Assembly: GCF_001550065.1 (NCBI RefSeq)
Contig: NZ_LRUB01000017.1
Span: forward strand, 372,001 to 436,000
Direction of reading: 5' to 3'
Length of the DNA stretch: 64,000 bases
Source of the DNA: Kordiimonas lipolytica
Lineage (GTDB): Bacteria > Pseudomonadota > Alphaproteobacteria > Sphingomonadales > Kordiimonadaceae
In this document: positions 41,138 to 49,214 of the stretch, one piece after another
Position numbering within the stretch: the stretch's first letter is position 1
Layout: each line of letters starts with the position of its first letter
Notes under the pieces: generated by a model
The model's input: only the letters and a program-made list of their open reading frames with translations
What the model was told of the DNA's origin: nothing
The model's database searches: none
Made by a program: the position numbers and the translations under genes

Positions 41138-41902
41138 TCAGGTCCATTCACCTTCGGTTGGGATCTTGATTGTCGTGCCGCAATGTTTACAGTGCACGGC
41201 GTCCGGGTCATGCCGGTTCAGACCGCAGGTTTCGCAAGCATATTGCACCTTTGTAGGCCTGAAGATTGTTTGTACCAGGCGCAGGAACAAAGCCACGCCA
41301 AACACCATGATGATCACAGACACCATGCGGCCCAGTGTATCGTCCATGGTGATGTCGCCAAAGCCTGTGGTCGTCAGGGTCGCAACTGTATAGTAAAGCG
41401 CGTCCAGATAGTTGTTGATGGACGCGTTCCGCCCCGCTTCTAGCACATACACAACGGCAGTGATGACAAACACGAAAATGGCAAGGTTGACGCTTGAAAG
41501 GATAACCTGCTCATTCTGCCGGAACCAGGAGGATTCCTGCCGTATGGTCTTCAGCATATGGTAGCTGCGCATCAGGCGGAGCATGCGCACCACGCGCAGG
41601 AAGCCAAGGTTGTCGATGAAGAGCGGGGCAATCAGCGAAAAGATCACGATCAGGTCTGCGAGCGAACTGAAGCTGACAAGGAAGCGCAGCTTACGGCGCG
41701 CGATATAAAGCCGGGCGGAAAACTCCACAAGCAGGAATAGGGCGATACTGTAGTCGATGATATACGTGGCGAGGCCACGCTCCAGCAGCGATGACAGGAT
41801 GAAAAAGGCGATTGTCAGCAGATCCAATGCCAACAAGGCCAGTCGAAAGCGGTGAGCCCGTTGATCTGCCCCGAAATATAGATGTGCCAGTTTTTCTTTC
41901 AC
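41138..41902 (-). CDS. Voltage-gated-type potassium channel with C-terminal zinc ribbon
   Basis: 254 residues from a GTG (GGAGG upstream). Six membrane segments: S1 about 20-42, S4 with spaced Arg (FLRVVRMLRLMRSYHML, 101-117), pore loop with selectivity filter TTTGFGD (177-183) and S6 (VSVIIMVFGVALFLRLVQTI). Residues 221-245 form a zinc ribbon with Cys223, Cys226, Cys238 and Cys241 (CETCG and CKHCG). Channel in the inner membrane; the cytoplasmic ribbon may bind a partner or sense zinc. Ends 3 bases from the VOC stop. Confidence 0.88.
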   Translation of the reverse strand: MKEKLAHLYFGADQRAHRFRLALLALDLLTIAFFILSSLLERGLATYIIDYSIALFLLVEFSARLYIARRKLRFLVSFSSLADLIVIFSLIAPLFIDNLGFLRVVRMLRLMRSYHMLKTIRQESSWFRQNEQVILSSVNLAIFVFVITAVVYVLEAGRNASINNYLDALYYTVATLTTTGFGDITMDDTLGRMVSVIIMVFGVALFLRLVQTIFRPTKVQYACETCGLNRHDPDAVHCKHCGTTIKIPTEGEWT

Positions 41903-42098
41903 CCTGGTTCCTCCCTTGGACGAGCTTGTGCGGGCTGTTCGCGCTAGCAGAAACCTGCCCCATCAGAGCGAACCCTGCAAGTGTCTTGGCGCTGTCCTAG
42001 TGCTGCGATTGACGGGCTGCGGCATTGAACGATACACTCCCAACACATCTGGGAAGTTCGTCAAATATACGGGACAGCCGTATCAGAGGGAGTTTTGT

Positions 42099-43847
42099 AT
42101 GCGTATGCTGCGTATTTTTGTGGCCCTGGTAGCCGCGTTTGGGGTGATGGCTAGTGCCACTTGGGCCGACACAAGTGCCCCTATCATTGTTTATGACACC
42201 CAGTTTCACCCAACCATAGCCCGGAACGGGATGGTGGTGAGCCAGGAGACTTTTGCTTCTGAAGCAGGCAGAGAAATCCTTGAAAAGGGCGGTAATGTGG
42301 TGGATGCGGCGGTGGCCACGGGGTTTGCCTTGGCCGTTACCCACCCACAGGCCGGTAACCTGGGTGGCGGCGGCTTCATGATGATCTACCTTCGGGCGGA
42401 AGACCGGGTGATAGCGCTGGATTACCGCGAGATGGCGCCCGCGGCGGCCCACAGGGATATGTTCCTCGATGAAAACGGCGATGTAGATGACAATCTCGTA
42501 CAATACACGATGAAGGCCAGTGGTGTCCCAGGGACAGTGATGGGCCTGACGACAGCCCTTGAGAAATACGGCACCATGTCCCTCGCGGATGTGATGGCCC
42601 CGGCTATCAGACTTGCGGAAGAGGGCTTCCCGATGACATGGGCTTTGAATGAGTCGCTCGGGCGCTATGCAAAGCGCCTGAAGGCAGACCCGGAAAGCGC
42701 CAAAAACTATTTTAAGCCGGATGGCTCCCTTTATGAAGCTGGGGAGATTTTCCGCCAGCCTGATCTGGCAGAAACGCTGAAAATTATCGCAGCCAAGGGT
42801 GCTGCCGGGTTTTATGAAGGCCCGGTTGCCGACAAGCTCATCTCGGCAATGGAGGCGCAGGGCGGCATCATGACCCATGAAGACCTGAAGAAATATCGCG
42901 TGGTCGAGCGTACGCCACTCACGAGCAGTTACCGCGGGTATCAGATTGTTTCCATGCCGCCGCCATCGTCTGGCGGAGTGCATGTGATACAAATGCTGAA
43001 TGTTCTGGAAGGCTGGGACATGAAATCGCTTGGCCATAATAGTGCGGCCTATATTCACCGGCTGACGGAAAGCATGAAATATGCCTATGCGGATCGTTCA
43101 AAATATCTGGGAGACCCGGACTATTTCGATGTGCCGGTCAAGACGCTAACCAGCAAAGAATACGCAGCTGATATCAGGGGCAAGATCAATCTCGATCGCG
43201 CAACACCCTCGACAGAAATCGCACCCGCGCAAAACCTTCCGGAAGAAAGCAACGATACCACGCATTTCTCGGTGATGGACAAGGCAGGCAACATGGTTTC
43301 CAACACCTACACGCTGAACTACACCTACGGCAACGGTCATTCGGTGCCAGGTGCGGGGTTCCTGCTGAACAACGAGATGGATGATTTTTCTGCTAAGCCG
43401 GGTATGCCGAACGGCTATGGCTTGCTGGGTGGGGAAGCCAATTCCATCGAGCCGGGCAAGCGCCCCTTGAGTTCCATGACACCGACTTTCCTTTTCAAGG
43501 ATGGAGAGCCGGTTATGGCGACCGGCAGCCCAGGCGGGTCTACTATTATCACAGTTGTTTTGCAGACAATCCTGAATGTGATGGAGTTTGACATGAATGT
43601 GCAGGCCGCAGTCAACATGCCGCGCATTCACCACCAGTGGTATCCTGACCGTTTGTTCCTGGAACCGGGTCATTCGGTTGATACTCGCCGCATGCTGGGG
43701 CAGATGGGGCATAAGGTGAAGACGGGGGCCAATGAAGCTTGGGATACCGTTCTTGGCTCTGCCCAGTCCCTCGCCCGTTCGGTGGATGGCCTGATCCTGG
43801 GGGCCGCTGATCCGCGCAGACCGGGCTCCTTTGCCGCTGGGTACTAG
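42099..43847 (+). CDS. ggt: Gamma-glutamyltransferase
   Basis: 582 residues from the ATG at 42099 (GAGGGAG upstream). Signal peptide about 1-23 (SATWA-D). GGT architecture: VDAAVATGFALAVTHPQAGNLGGGGFM, DVMAPAIRLAEEGFP, nucleophile Thr387 in NDTTHFSVMD marking the autoprocessing site between the large and small chains, then GAGFLLNNEMDDF and GSPGGSTI. Hydrolyses glutathione and transfers gamma-glutamyl groups in the periplasm. A 12-bp terminator follows, shared with the convergent RND gene. Confidence 0.95.
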   Translation: MRMLRIFVALVAAFGVMASATWADTSAPIIVYDTQFHPTIARNGMVVSQETFASEAGREILEKGGNVVDAAVATGFALAVTHPQAGNLGGGGFMMIYLRAEDRVIALDYREMAPAAAHRDMFLDENGDVDDNLVQYTMKASGVPGTVMGLTTALEKYGTMSLADVMAPAIRLAEEGFPMTWALNESLGRYAKRLKADPESAKNYFKPDGSLYEAGEIFRQPDLAETLKIIAAKGAAGFYEGPVADKLISAMEAQGGIMTHEDLKKYRVVERTPLTSSYRGYQIVSMPPPSSGGVHVIQMLNVLEGWDMKSLGHNSAAYIHRLTESMKYAYADRSKYLGDPDYFDVPVKTLTSKEYAADIRGKINLDRATPSTEIAPAQNLPEESNDTTHFSVMDKAGNMVSNTYTLNYTYGNGHSVPGAGFLLNNEMDDFSAKPGMPNGYGLLGGEANSIEPGKRPLSSMTPTFLFKDGEPVMATGSPGGSTIITVVLQTILNVMEFDMNVQAAVNMPRIHHQWYPDRLFLEPGHSVDTRRMLGQMGHKVKTGANEAWDTVLGSAQSLARSVDGLILGAADPRRPGSFAAGY

Positions 43848-43865
43848 CGGCAGCTTCACAAAGAG

Positions 43866-43897
43866 AAAGGCCACCGGACATCCGGTGGCCTTTCTTT
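43866..43897. terminator. Bidirectional terminator between ggt and the RND permease gene
   Basis: AAAGGCCACCGG (43866-43877), ACAT loop, CCGGTGGCCTTT (43882-43893), followed by CTTTG; the A and T flanks allow termination on both strands. Confidence 0.9.
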
Positions 43898-43917
43898 GTT
43901 TCGCCATGCTGTGCAGC

Positions 43918-46900
43918 CTATTCGGCCTGTGCAGGTGCTTCTTTCTTGGGTTTGCCCTGGAAAATGCGTTTTATCGCCGCCCATAGGCGCCGGAACATGG
44001 CACCGATGTCCAGCCCGATAGCGAACAGGGCCGGTACCATCAGAAGCGTCACAAAGAAGGCAATCAGGACGCCGCCTGCCAGTGCAACAACCACCGGCTT
44101 CAGGAAGGCCGCCTGGATCGACTGCTCCAGCATCATTGGTACCAGACCAACGAAAGTAGTGACAGACGTCAGCAGGATTGGGCGGAAGCGAGCAACGCCT
44201 GCTTCCACGATCGCCTCAATTGGCTTCATGCCTCGTTCGCGTAGCTTGTTGCAATAGTCCATCAAGACAAGGTTGTCGTTGATCACAACCCCTGCAGCGG
44301 CCGCAATACCGAAGTAGCTGAAGATGCCCAGTGTCATGTCCGTTGCAAGGTGGCCCAGGAATGCGCCCACAATCGCATATGGGATCGCGATCATGATCGC
44401 AAAGGGTTGCCAGTAGCTTTTGAAGGCTACCGCCAGCATCATATACATGATGAAGAAAGCCATGCCGTACAGTTTGGCGATCTCGATCAGGAATTTCTGC
44501 TGTCCTTGCGCCTGGCCAATTGGCTCACGGTTCACGCCGGGATACTTCTTCTCCCAAGACGGGAAGAAATTTTTCTCAAGGTCCTTCATGATGTCATCAC
44601 GAACGCTTGTCTTGAGATCGGCACTGACACGGGCCGCACGGCTCATGTTCCAGCGGTTGATCGCGGTAATGCCTGGGGCATATTCGAGATCTGCAATTGC
44701 CAGCAGCGGCACCTCTTTACCATCAGACGTCCGAACACGGAAATCTTTCAGGCTTTCAATGGTGCGACGGCTTTCCCGTGGATAGCGAACCATGACTTTT
44801 ACGTCCTGGCCCTCACGTGGGATGCGCTGTGCTTCAACGCCATAGTATGCCTGGCGAACCTGTGTCGATACATCCGCAAGTGTCAGGCCAAGCTTTTCGG
44901 CGCCGGGCTTGAGTTCAAGGCGGATTTCCTCAGACGCACCGGAAAGGTTGTTCCGCACATCATAGAGGGCATCATAAGTGCGCAGCTGTGATTCAAGATC
45001 GTCAACCGCATCGCGCAGGATGTCGAGGTCAGGGTGACGAACCGACAGCTCAAAGCCCGGGCTGTTGTTGCCGTCCTGGTATTCCACGGAAACAGACTTG
45101 GCATCAGGTACATCGCCCATCAGTTCGCGAAGGCGGATAGCAGCCTCTTTTGTCGTCATCTCCCGTTTTTCTGGTGGAGCCAGCTTCACAATCGCCAGAA
45201 CGCTGTCACGGCGAGACCGGGTATACCAGTTCTCAATAAGGTGGCCTTCCCCATCGCTCAGCTGTTCAACCTCTTCCACCAGAGCCTTTTCGGCGTTCTG
45301 AAGCTGTTCGAGGATTTCCAGTGCCCGATTATAGGACGCCCCTTCCGGCATGGTCACATTGACCCTGATTTCGTCGCTATCGAATTCCGGATCCCAGCCT
45401 TGCTTGATATAGCCTAGGCTGTTGAGCGCGAAGCCGACGATCAGGACAAAGATGAAGATAGAGAACGTCAGATACCGGCGATTTACAGCCCACTCGCCGA
45501 TGCCGCGATAATGGCGTTGGGCGAAGTTGGTGATGCCACCGGAAATCTTCTTTTGGAAGCGGCTGAAACGACCCAGATTGGTGCGGGGTTTCAGGTGCGA
45601 CAGGTGAGCCGGCAGGATCAAGAGCGATTCAACCAGCGAGAAGGTCAGCGCCGTTACCACAACCCAGGTAATGTGCCGCGTGAATTCAGCGGTGTTGCCA
45701 CCGACGGCAACCCAGGGCAGGAAAGCGATGATGGTGGTCAAAACGGCGAAAATCACCGGTTTGGCCACAAGCTGTGTGCCGAATACAGAAGCGGTTATGC
45801 CGCCTCCGGTTTTCTGGCTTTCAGAGTGAATGCTTTCACCTACGACGATCGCATCATCAACCACAATCCCCAACACCAGAAGGAAGGCAAAGGTGGACAG
45901 CATGTTGATGGAAACACCAAGCGCTGGCAGGAACACGAATGCACCCGCATAAGCGGTGGCGATACCGATGGATACCCAGAAGGCCACAATGGGCCGCAGA
46001 GTGAGCATCAGCACGATCAGAACGAGGATGAGACCCCAGAAGGCAGAACCGCCGATGGTTTCCATCCGCCCCTGGAAGGCTTCGTTATTGTCGGTCCAGA
46101 GTGTCAGTTTCGCACCCGTGGGCAGGCTTTCTGTACGCTCCTTGATCCATTTATTCACGGACTGTGACGCCGTCACGATGTCCATGGTTTCTGTGGTCAT
46201 TACCTGCAGAAGCACAGCAGGCTCACCGTTCAGGGTTGCCAGGATTTCATTATCCTCGAACCCGTCAATAACGGTTGCCACGTCGCCAACGCGAATGGTG
46301 CCACCGTCATTGGTTTGGCGAACAATGATGGAAGCGAAGTCATGCTTGTTGTCAGCCATGTTCCGCGTCGTAATATTGAACTCACCGGCACTGGTGCGAA
46401 CCGTGCCGCTTGAAGAATTCAACGAGTTATTGCGGATTGCGTTGGCAACTTGGGCAAAGCTCAGGTTGTAGCGGCGAAGCTGCTCTTCGCTCACCTCGAT
46501 TGAGACTTCTTCGTTGCGAACGCCAAACAGTTCAACAAGGTTCACGGCATCAAGCTGAGCCGCTTCACGGCGTAGCTTTTCAGCCAGCCGTTTCAGTTCA
46601 CGTTCCCCAAGGTCACCGTGTACTGCAATGCGGATATATTCGTCCCTGTTGACCCACTGCTGAACCCGAGGAGGTTCAATGTCACGTGGGAAACTGGAAA
46701 TGGAATCGACCCGGATCTTCACGTCGTTCATGAACTGGGTGAAGTCGACATTCTCTTCCGCAAGGATGTAGATGCCGCCGAAACCTTCCTGGGACGTTGA
46801 CCGCACCCACTGGATGTTATCCAGGTCGCGAACCGATTCCTCGACCCGCGCGACAATCTGTTCCTCAATCTCAACGGGGCTGGCGCCAGGCCAGGCCACT

Positions 46901-47046
46901 TCGATTTGCAGACCAGGAAAACGGACGGTCGGGAACATTTCCCGTTCCATGGAGAAGTAGCCAACGATACCGGCCAAGAAGATACCGATCATCAGCAGGT
47001 TGGCAGCAACGGAATTGCGTGCCCACCATTCAATAAGCTTATTCAT
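43918..47046 (-). CDS. RND family efflux permease
   Basis: 1042 residues, twelve membrane segments in two halves. RND features: N-terminal first helix (SVAANLLMIGIFLAGIVGYF), PGASPVEIEEQI, TM4 Asp pair in LGIVVDDAIVVGESI, a second-half ALIVDDN-like VVINDNLVLMDY, and PILLTSVTTFVGLVPMML. It is closer to the broad AcrB/MdtB-like proton-driven pumps than to heavy-metal CusA types, as no Met-rich channel is visible. Pairs with the adaptor gene 12 bases upstream. No outer-membrane TolC gene is nearby. Substrates unknown. Confidence 0.93.
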   Translation of the reverse strand: MNKLIEWWARNSVAANLLMIGIFLAGIVGYFSMEREMFPTVRFPGLQIEVAWPGASPVEIEEQIVARVEESVRDLDNIQWVRSTSQEGFGGIYILAEENVDFTQFMNDVKIRVDSISSFPRDIEPPRVQQWVNRDEYIRIAVHGDLGERELKRLAEKLRREAAQLDAVNLVELFGVRNEEVSIEVSEEQLRRYNLSFAQVANAIRNNSLNSSSGTVRTSAGEFNITTRNMADNKHDFASIIVRQTNDGGTIRVGDVATVIDGFEDNEILATLNGEPAVLLQVMTTETMDIVTASQSVNKWIKERTESLPTGAKLTLWTDNNEAFQGRMETIGGSAFWGLILVLIVLMLTLRPIVAFWVSIGIATAYAGAFVFLPALGVSINMLSTFAFLLVLGIVVDDAIVVGESIHSESQKTGGGITASVFGTQLVAKPVIFAVLTTIIAFLPWVAVGGNTAEFTRHITWVVVTALTFSLVESLLILPAHLSHLKPRTNLGRFSRFQKKISGGITNFAQRHYRGIGEWAVNRRYLTFSIFIFVLIVGFALNSLGYIKQGWDPEFDSDEIRVNVTMPEGASYNRALEILEQLQNAEKALVEEVEQLSDGEGHLIENWYTRSRRDSVLAIVKLAPPEKREMTTKEAAIRLRELMGDVPDAKSVSVEYQDGNNSPGFELSVRHPDLDILRDAVDDLESQLRTYDALYDVRNNLSGASEEIRLELKPGAEKLGLTLADVSTQVRQAYYGVEAQRIPREGQDVKVMVRYPRESRRTIESLKDFRVRTSDGKEVPLLAIADLEYAPGITAINRWNMSRAARVSADLKTSVRDDIMKDLEKNFFPSWEKKYPGVNREPIGQAQGQQKFLIEIAKLYGMAFFIMYMMLAVAFKSYWQPFAIMIAIPYAIVGAFLGHLATDMTLGIFSYFGIAAAAGVVINDNLVLMDYCNKLRERGMKPIEAIVEAGVARFRPILLTSVTTFVGLVPMMLEQSIQAAFLKPVVVALAGGVLIAFFVTLLMVPALFAIGLDIGAMFRRLWAAIKRIFQGKPKKEAPAQAE

Positions 47047-47058
47047 GCTGGCCCCCTC

Positions 47059-48246
47059 TTAACGCGACGCGTTATCTAGGTTCTGTGCGCTACGCTCGAT
47101 GGCCTGTACAGCCATACCTTCATACGCGGCGCGGACAGGCGACGTGACAACTTTATCGCCAGGCGCCACGCCTGCCGACACAAAGACACGATCCACAGAT
47201 GTCGACAGGACTTCGACAGTCTTGATTTCAAGCTTGTTGTCTTTGATCACATAGACCTTGTCTTCGCTCCTGAGAGCGTCGCGAGGCATCACCAGAGCAT
47301 TCTGTGGCACAACCCCTTTGATCTCGGCATTGACAAACAGGCCGACAGCCATTGGCATGCCTTTTTCGTCTACTGAAAGGCCATAAGGGTCCAATACTTC
47401 GGCGACCGCATACATCAGTCGGGTTTGTTGATCCACCGAGGCATGGGTGCGCACAATGCGGCCCGTCCAAGTGTGAGCTTCACCGCCCATTGTCGCGCTG
47501 AAAGTCACAGCGGGCGCGTTGTCAGCGGTTGCGACGAAGCCAAGTGGCAGGTCAAGCTCAGTCAGTTGGCTATCGGTCAGCGGCAGGCGAACTTCCACTT
47601 TATCTGTTGCGAACACGCGGCCCAGTTCAGTGCCGACATTCACGAATTGGCCAACACCGACCTTGCGTTCCAGAACGCGGCCCGCAAAAGGCACCTTGAT
47701 CTGGGTGCGGTCCAAATTCAGTTTGGCTTTTTCAAGGTCAGCTTCAGCTGCACGCAATTTCGCCTGGGCTTCGGCAACCTGTGGCTGGTTCAGGGCGAGG
47801 GGCGTTGGCTCGCCATCCTTAACCCAATCCTGCCACTGCTTTTTCTTGATGCGCGCATCTGCGAGCTCTTGCTCAAGCCTTACGCGGGCTTCAGCAACCC
47901 GGGCTTCCGCGCTGGTTACTGCCAGGCGGTAATCTGAGTCATCAATCTGGATCAGTGTGTCGCCTGCATGAAACCCGGCGCCTTCAGCAAACGACTCTGA
48001 AATCGAAATGATGCGCCCCGACACTTGTGGTGTCAGGTCTACCTCTGTTTTCGGGCGAACCTCGCCCTGTGTGCGCACAGACAAGGCAACGCGCTCTGCA
48101 CGTACTTCGTCAACGTGCAGCGAAACGGGTCGCGGCGCTTCTTGTTTCTTTTCCGGGGCATCTTTGGCTGCAGCAAGTACCATAACAGAACCAATGGCAG
48201 CCGCCAGCACCATTCCAGGTGCGGCAATCTTAAGAATCTTCCTCAC
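47059..48246 (-). CDS. RND periplasmic adaptor (membrane fusion protein)
   Basis: 395 residues from a GTG at 48246 (GAGG 5 bases upstream). A GTG at 48282 also lies in frame but falls inside the palindromic control region. N-terminal signal-anchor (KIAAPGMVLAAAIGSVMVLAAA), lipoyl/barrel-sandwich halves (EVDLTPQVSGRIISISESFAEGAGFHAGDTL and VPFAGRVLERKVGVGQFV), a long alpha-helical hairpin between them, and a C-terminal beta-barrel. Works with the permease and a TolC-type duct. Confidence 0.9.
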   Translation of the reverse strand: MRKILKIAAPGMVLAAAIGSVMVLAAAKDAPEKKQEAPRPVSLHVDEVRAERVALSVRTQGEVRPKTEVDLTPQVSGRIISISESFAEGAGFHAGDTLIQIDDSDYRLAVTSAEARVAEARVRLEQELADARIKKKQWQDWVKDGEPTPLALNQPQVAEAQAKLRAAEADLEKAKLNLDRTQIKVPFAGRVLERKVGVGQFVNVGTELGRVFATDKVEVRLPLTDSQLTELDLPLGFVATADNAPAVTFSATMGGEAHTWTGRIVRTHASVDQQTRLMYAVAEVLDPYGLSVDEKGMPMAVGLFVNAEIKGVVPQNALVMPRDALRSEDKVYVIKDNKLEIKTVEVLSTSVDRVFVSAGVAPGDKVVTSPVRAAYEGMAVQAIERSAQNLDNASR

Positions 48247-48268
48247 GTCATCCTCGCGTTTTTTCTGT

Positions 48269-48336
48269 GTGACTTGCGTCACTTGTCGTTATTGTGTGGC
48301 TTATGCCACTTATATATCGTGGCTTATGCCACTTGT
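48269..48336. repeat. Three palindromic elements upstream of the RND operon
   Basis: GTGAC-TTGC-GTCACTTGT (48269-48286), GTGGC-TTAT-GCCACTTAT (48296-48313) and GTGGC-TTAT-GCCACTTGT (48319-48336): each has perfect 5-bp arms around a 4-base centre and ends CTTRT. Start-to-start spacing is 27 and 23 bp, roughly two helical turns. This looks like a multi-site operator for a dimeric repressor or activator of the efflux genes. No regulator gene adjoins it. Confidence 0.75.
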
Positions 48337-48476
48337 TCTATGGTTTCCCATATATACTAATAAGATATAGTTTGTCACGGCATTAATTTTAAGGGGAAAG
48401 CGGAAAAAGGGGCGAACTTTGTGCGACTTTTCGTCGTCTTTAGCAGGTGAATGCCATGCTTTAAGTCTGCTATGGT

Positions 48477-49214
48477 ATGGAAGATTCAGAATGGGGCCAG
48501 ATGCTGAATTCCGGGACATGCTTTGAAGTTACAGGCTTGACCAAGATTTATGGGGAAGGCTCGGCCCAGGTGCGCGCGCTCAGGGGTGTGGACCTGACAA
48601 TCGAGATGGGCGAAGTGATCGTTCTTCTTGGGCCATCCGGCAGCGGCAAATCCACCCTTTTGAACATCCTTGGCGGGCTTGACACGCCAACGGACGGACA
48701 CGTTCTCTATAAGGGCAATGATTTGACCACCATGACCGACCGGGAACTCACCAGCTATCGGCGTGACAATATCGGGTTCGTTTTCCAGAACTACAATCTG
48801 ATGCCCGGGCTAACGGCCGAGGAAAACGTGGAACTGGTGACCGAAATCGCGGCCCATCCGCTGAAGGCCGCAGACGCGCTTCATCTGGTTGGCCTTGGCG
48901 AGCGGCTCAAGCATTTCCCCAGCGAGCTTTCGGGCGGCGAGCAGCAGCGTGTGGCCATTGCGCGCGCCATCGCAAAGCGCCCTAGTGTGCTGTTCTGCGA
49001 TGAACCAACCGGGGCACTTGATTCGACAACAAGCCTGAAAGTGCTGAATGCGCTGAACCGTGTCGTGGAGGAACTTGGCACCACCATGCTGATGGTGACC
49101 CACCACCAGGGCATTGCGCCGCTGGCGCACCGGGTGCTGCATTTCAAGGATGGCAGCATCGACCGCGAAGTGGTTAACGAGACGCGCGCCAAGCCGGAGG
49201 ATATCCATCTATGA
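48477..49214 (+). CDS. ABC transporter ATPase (LolD/MacB type)
   Basis: 245 residues. Walker A GPSGSGKST (about 53-61), Q-loop FVFQNYNLMPGLTA, signature LSGGEQQRVAIARA, Walker B VLFCDEPTGALD, H-loop MVTHH. The class-specific insert (DRELTSYRRDNIGF) matches the MacB/LolD group that partners FtsX-type permeases. The start at 48477 is tentative; ATG 48501 is possible. Overlaps the permease gene by ATGA. First gene of an ABC-FtsX-HlyD unit. Confidence 0.9.
   Translation: MEDSEWGQMLNSGTCFEVTGLTKIYGEGSAQVRALRGVDLTIEMGEVIVLLGPSGSGKSTLLNILGGLDTPTDGHVLYKGNDLTTMTDRELTSYRRDNIGFVFQNYNLMPGLTAEENVELVTEIAAHPLKAADALHLVGLGERLKHFPSELSGGEQQRVAIARAIAKRPSVLFCDEPTGALDSTTSLKVLNALNRVVEELGTTMLMVTHHQGIAPLAHRVLHFKDGSIDREVVNETRAKPEDIHL

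Noticed and set aside
48269..48336. CRISPR array or plasmid iterons
   Set aside because: Only three units of 18 bases with short AT-rich spacers, no cas or rep gene, and position directly before an efflux operon.
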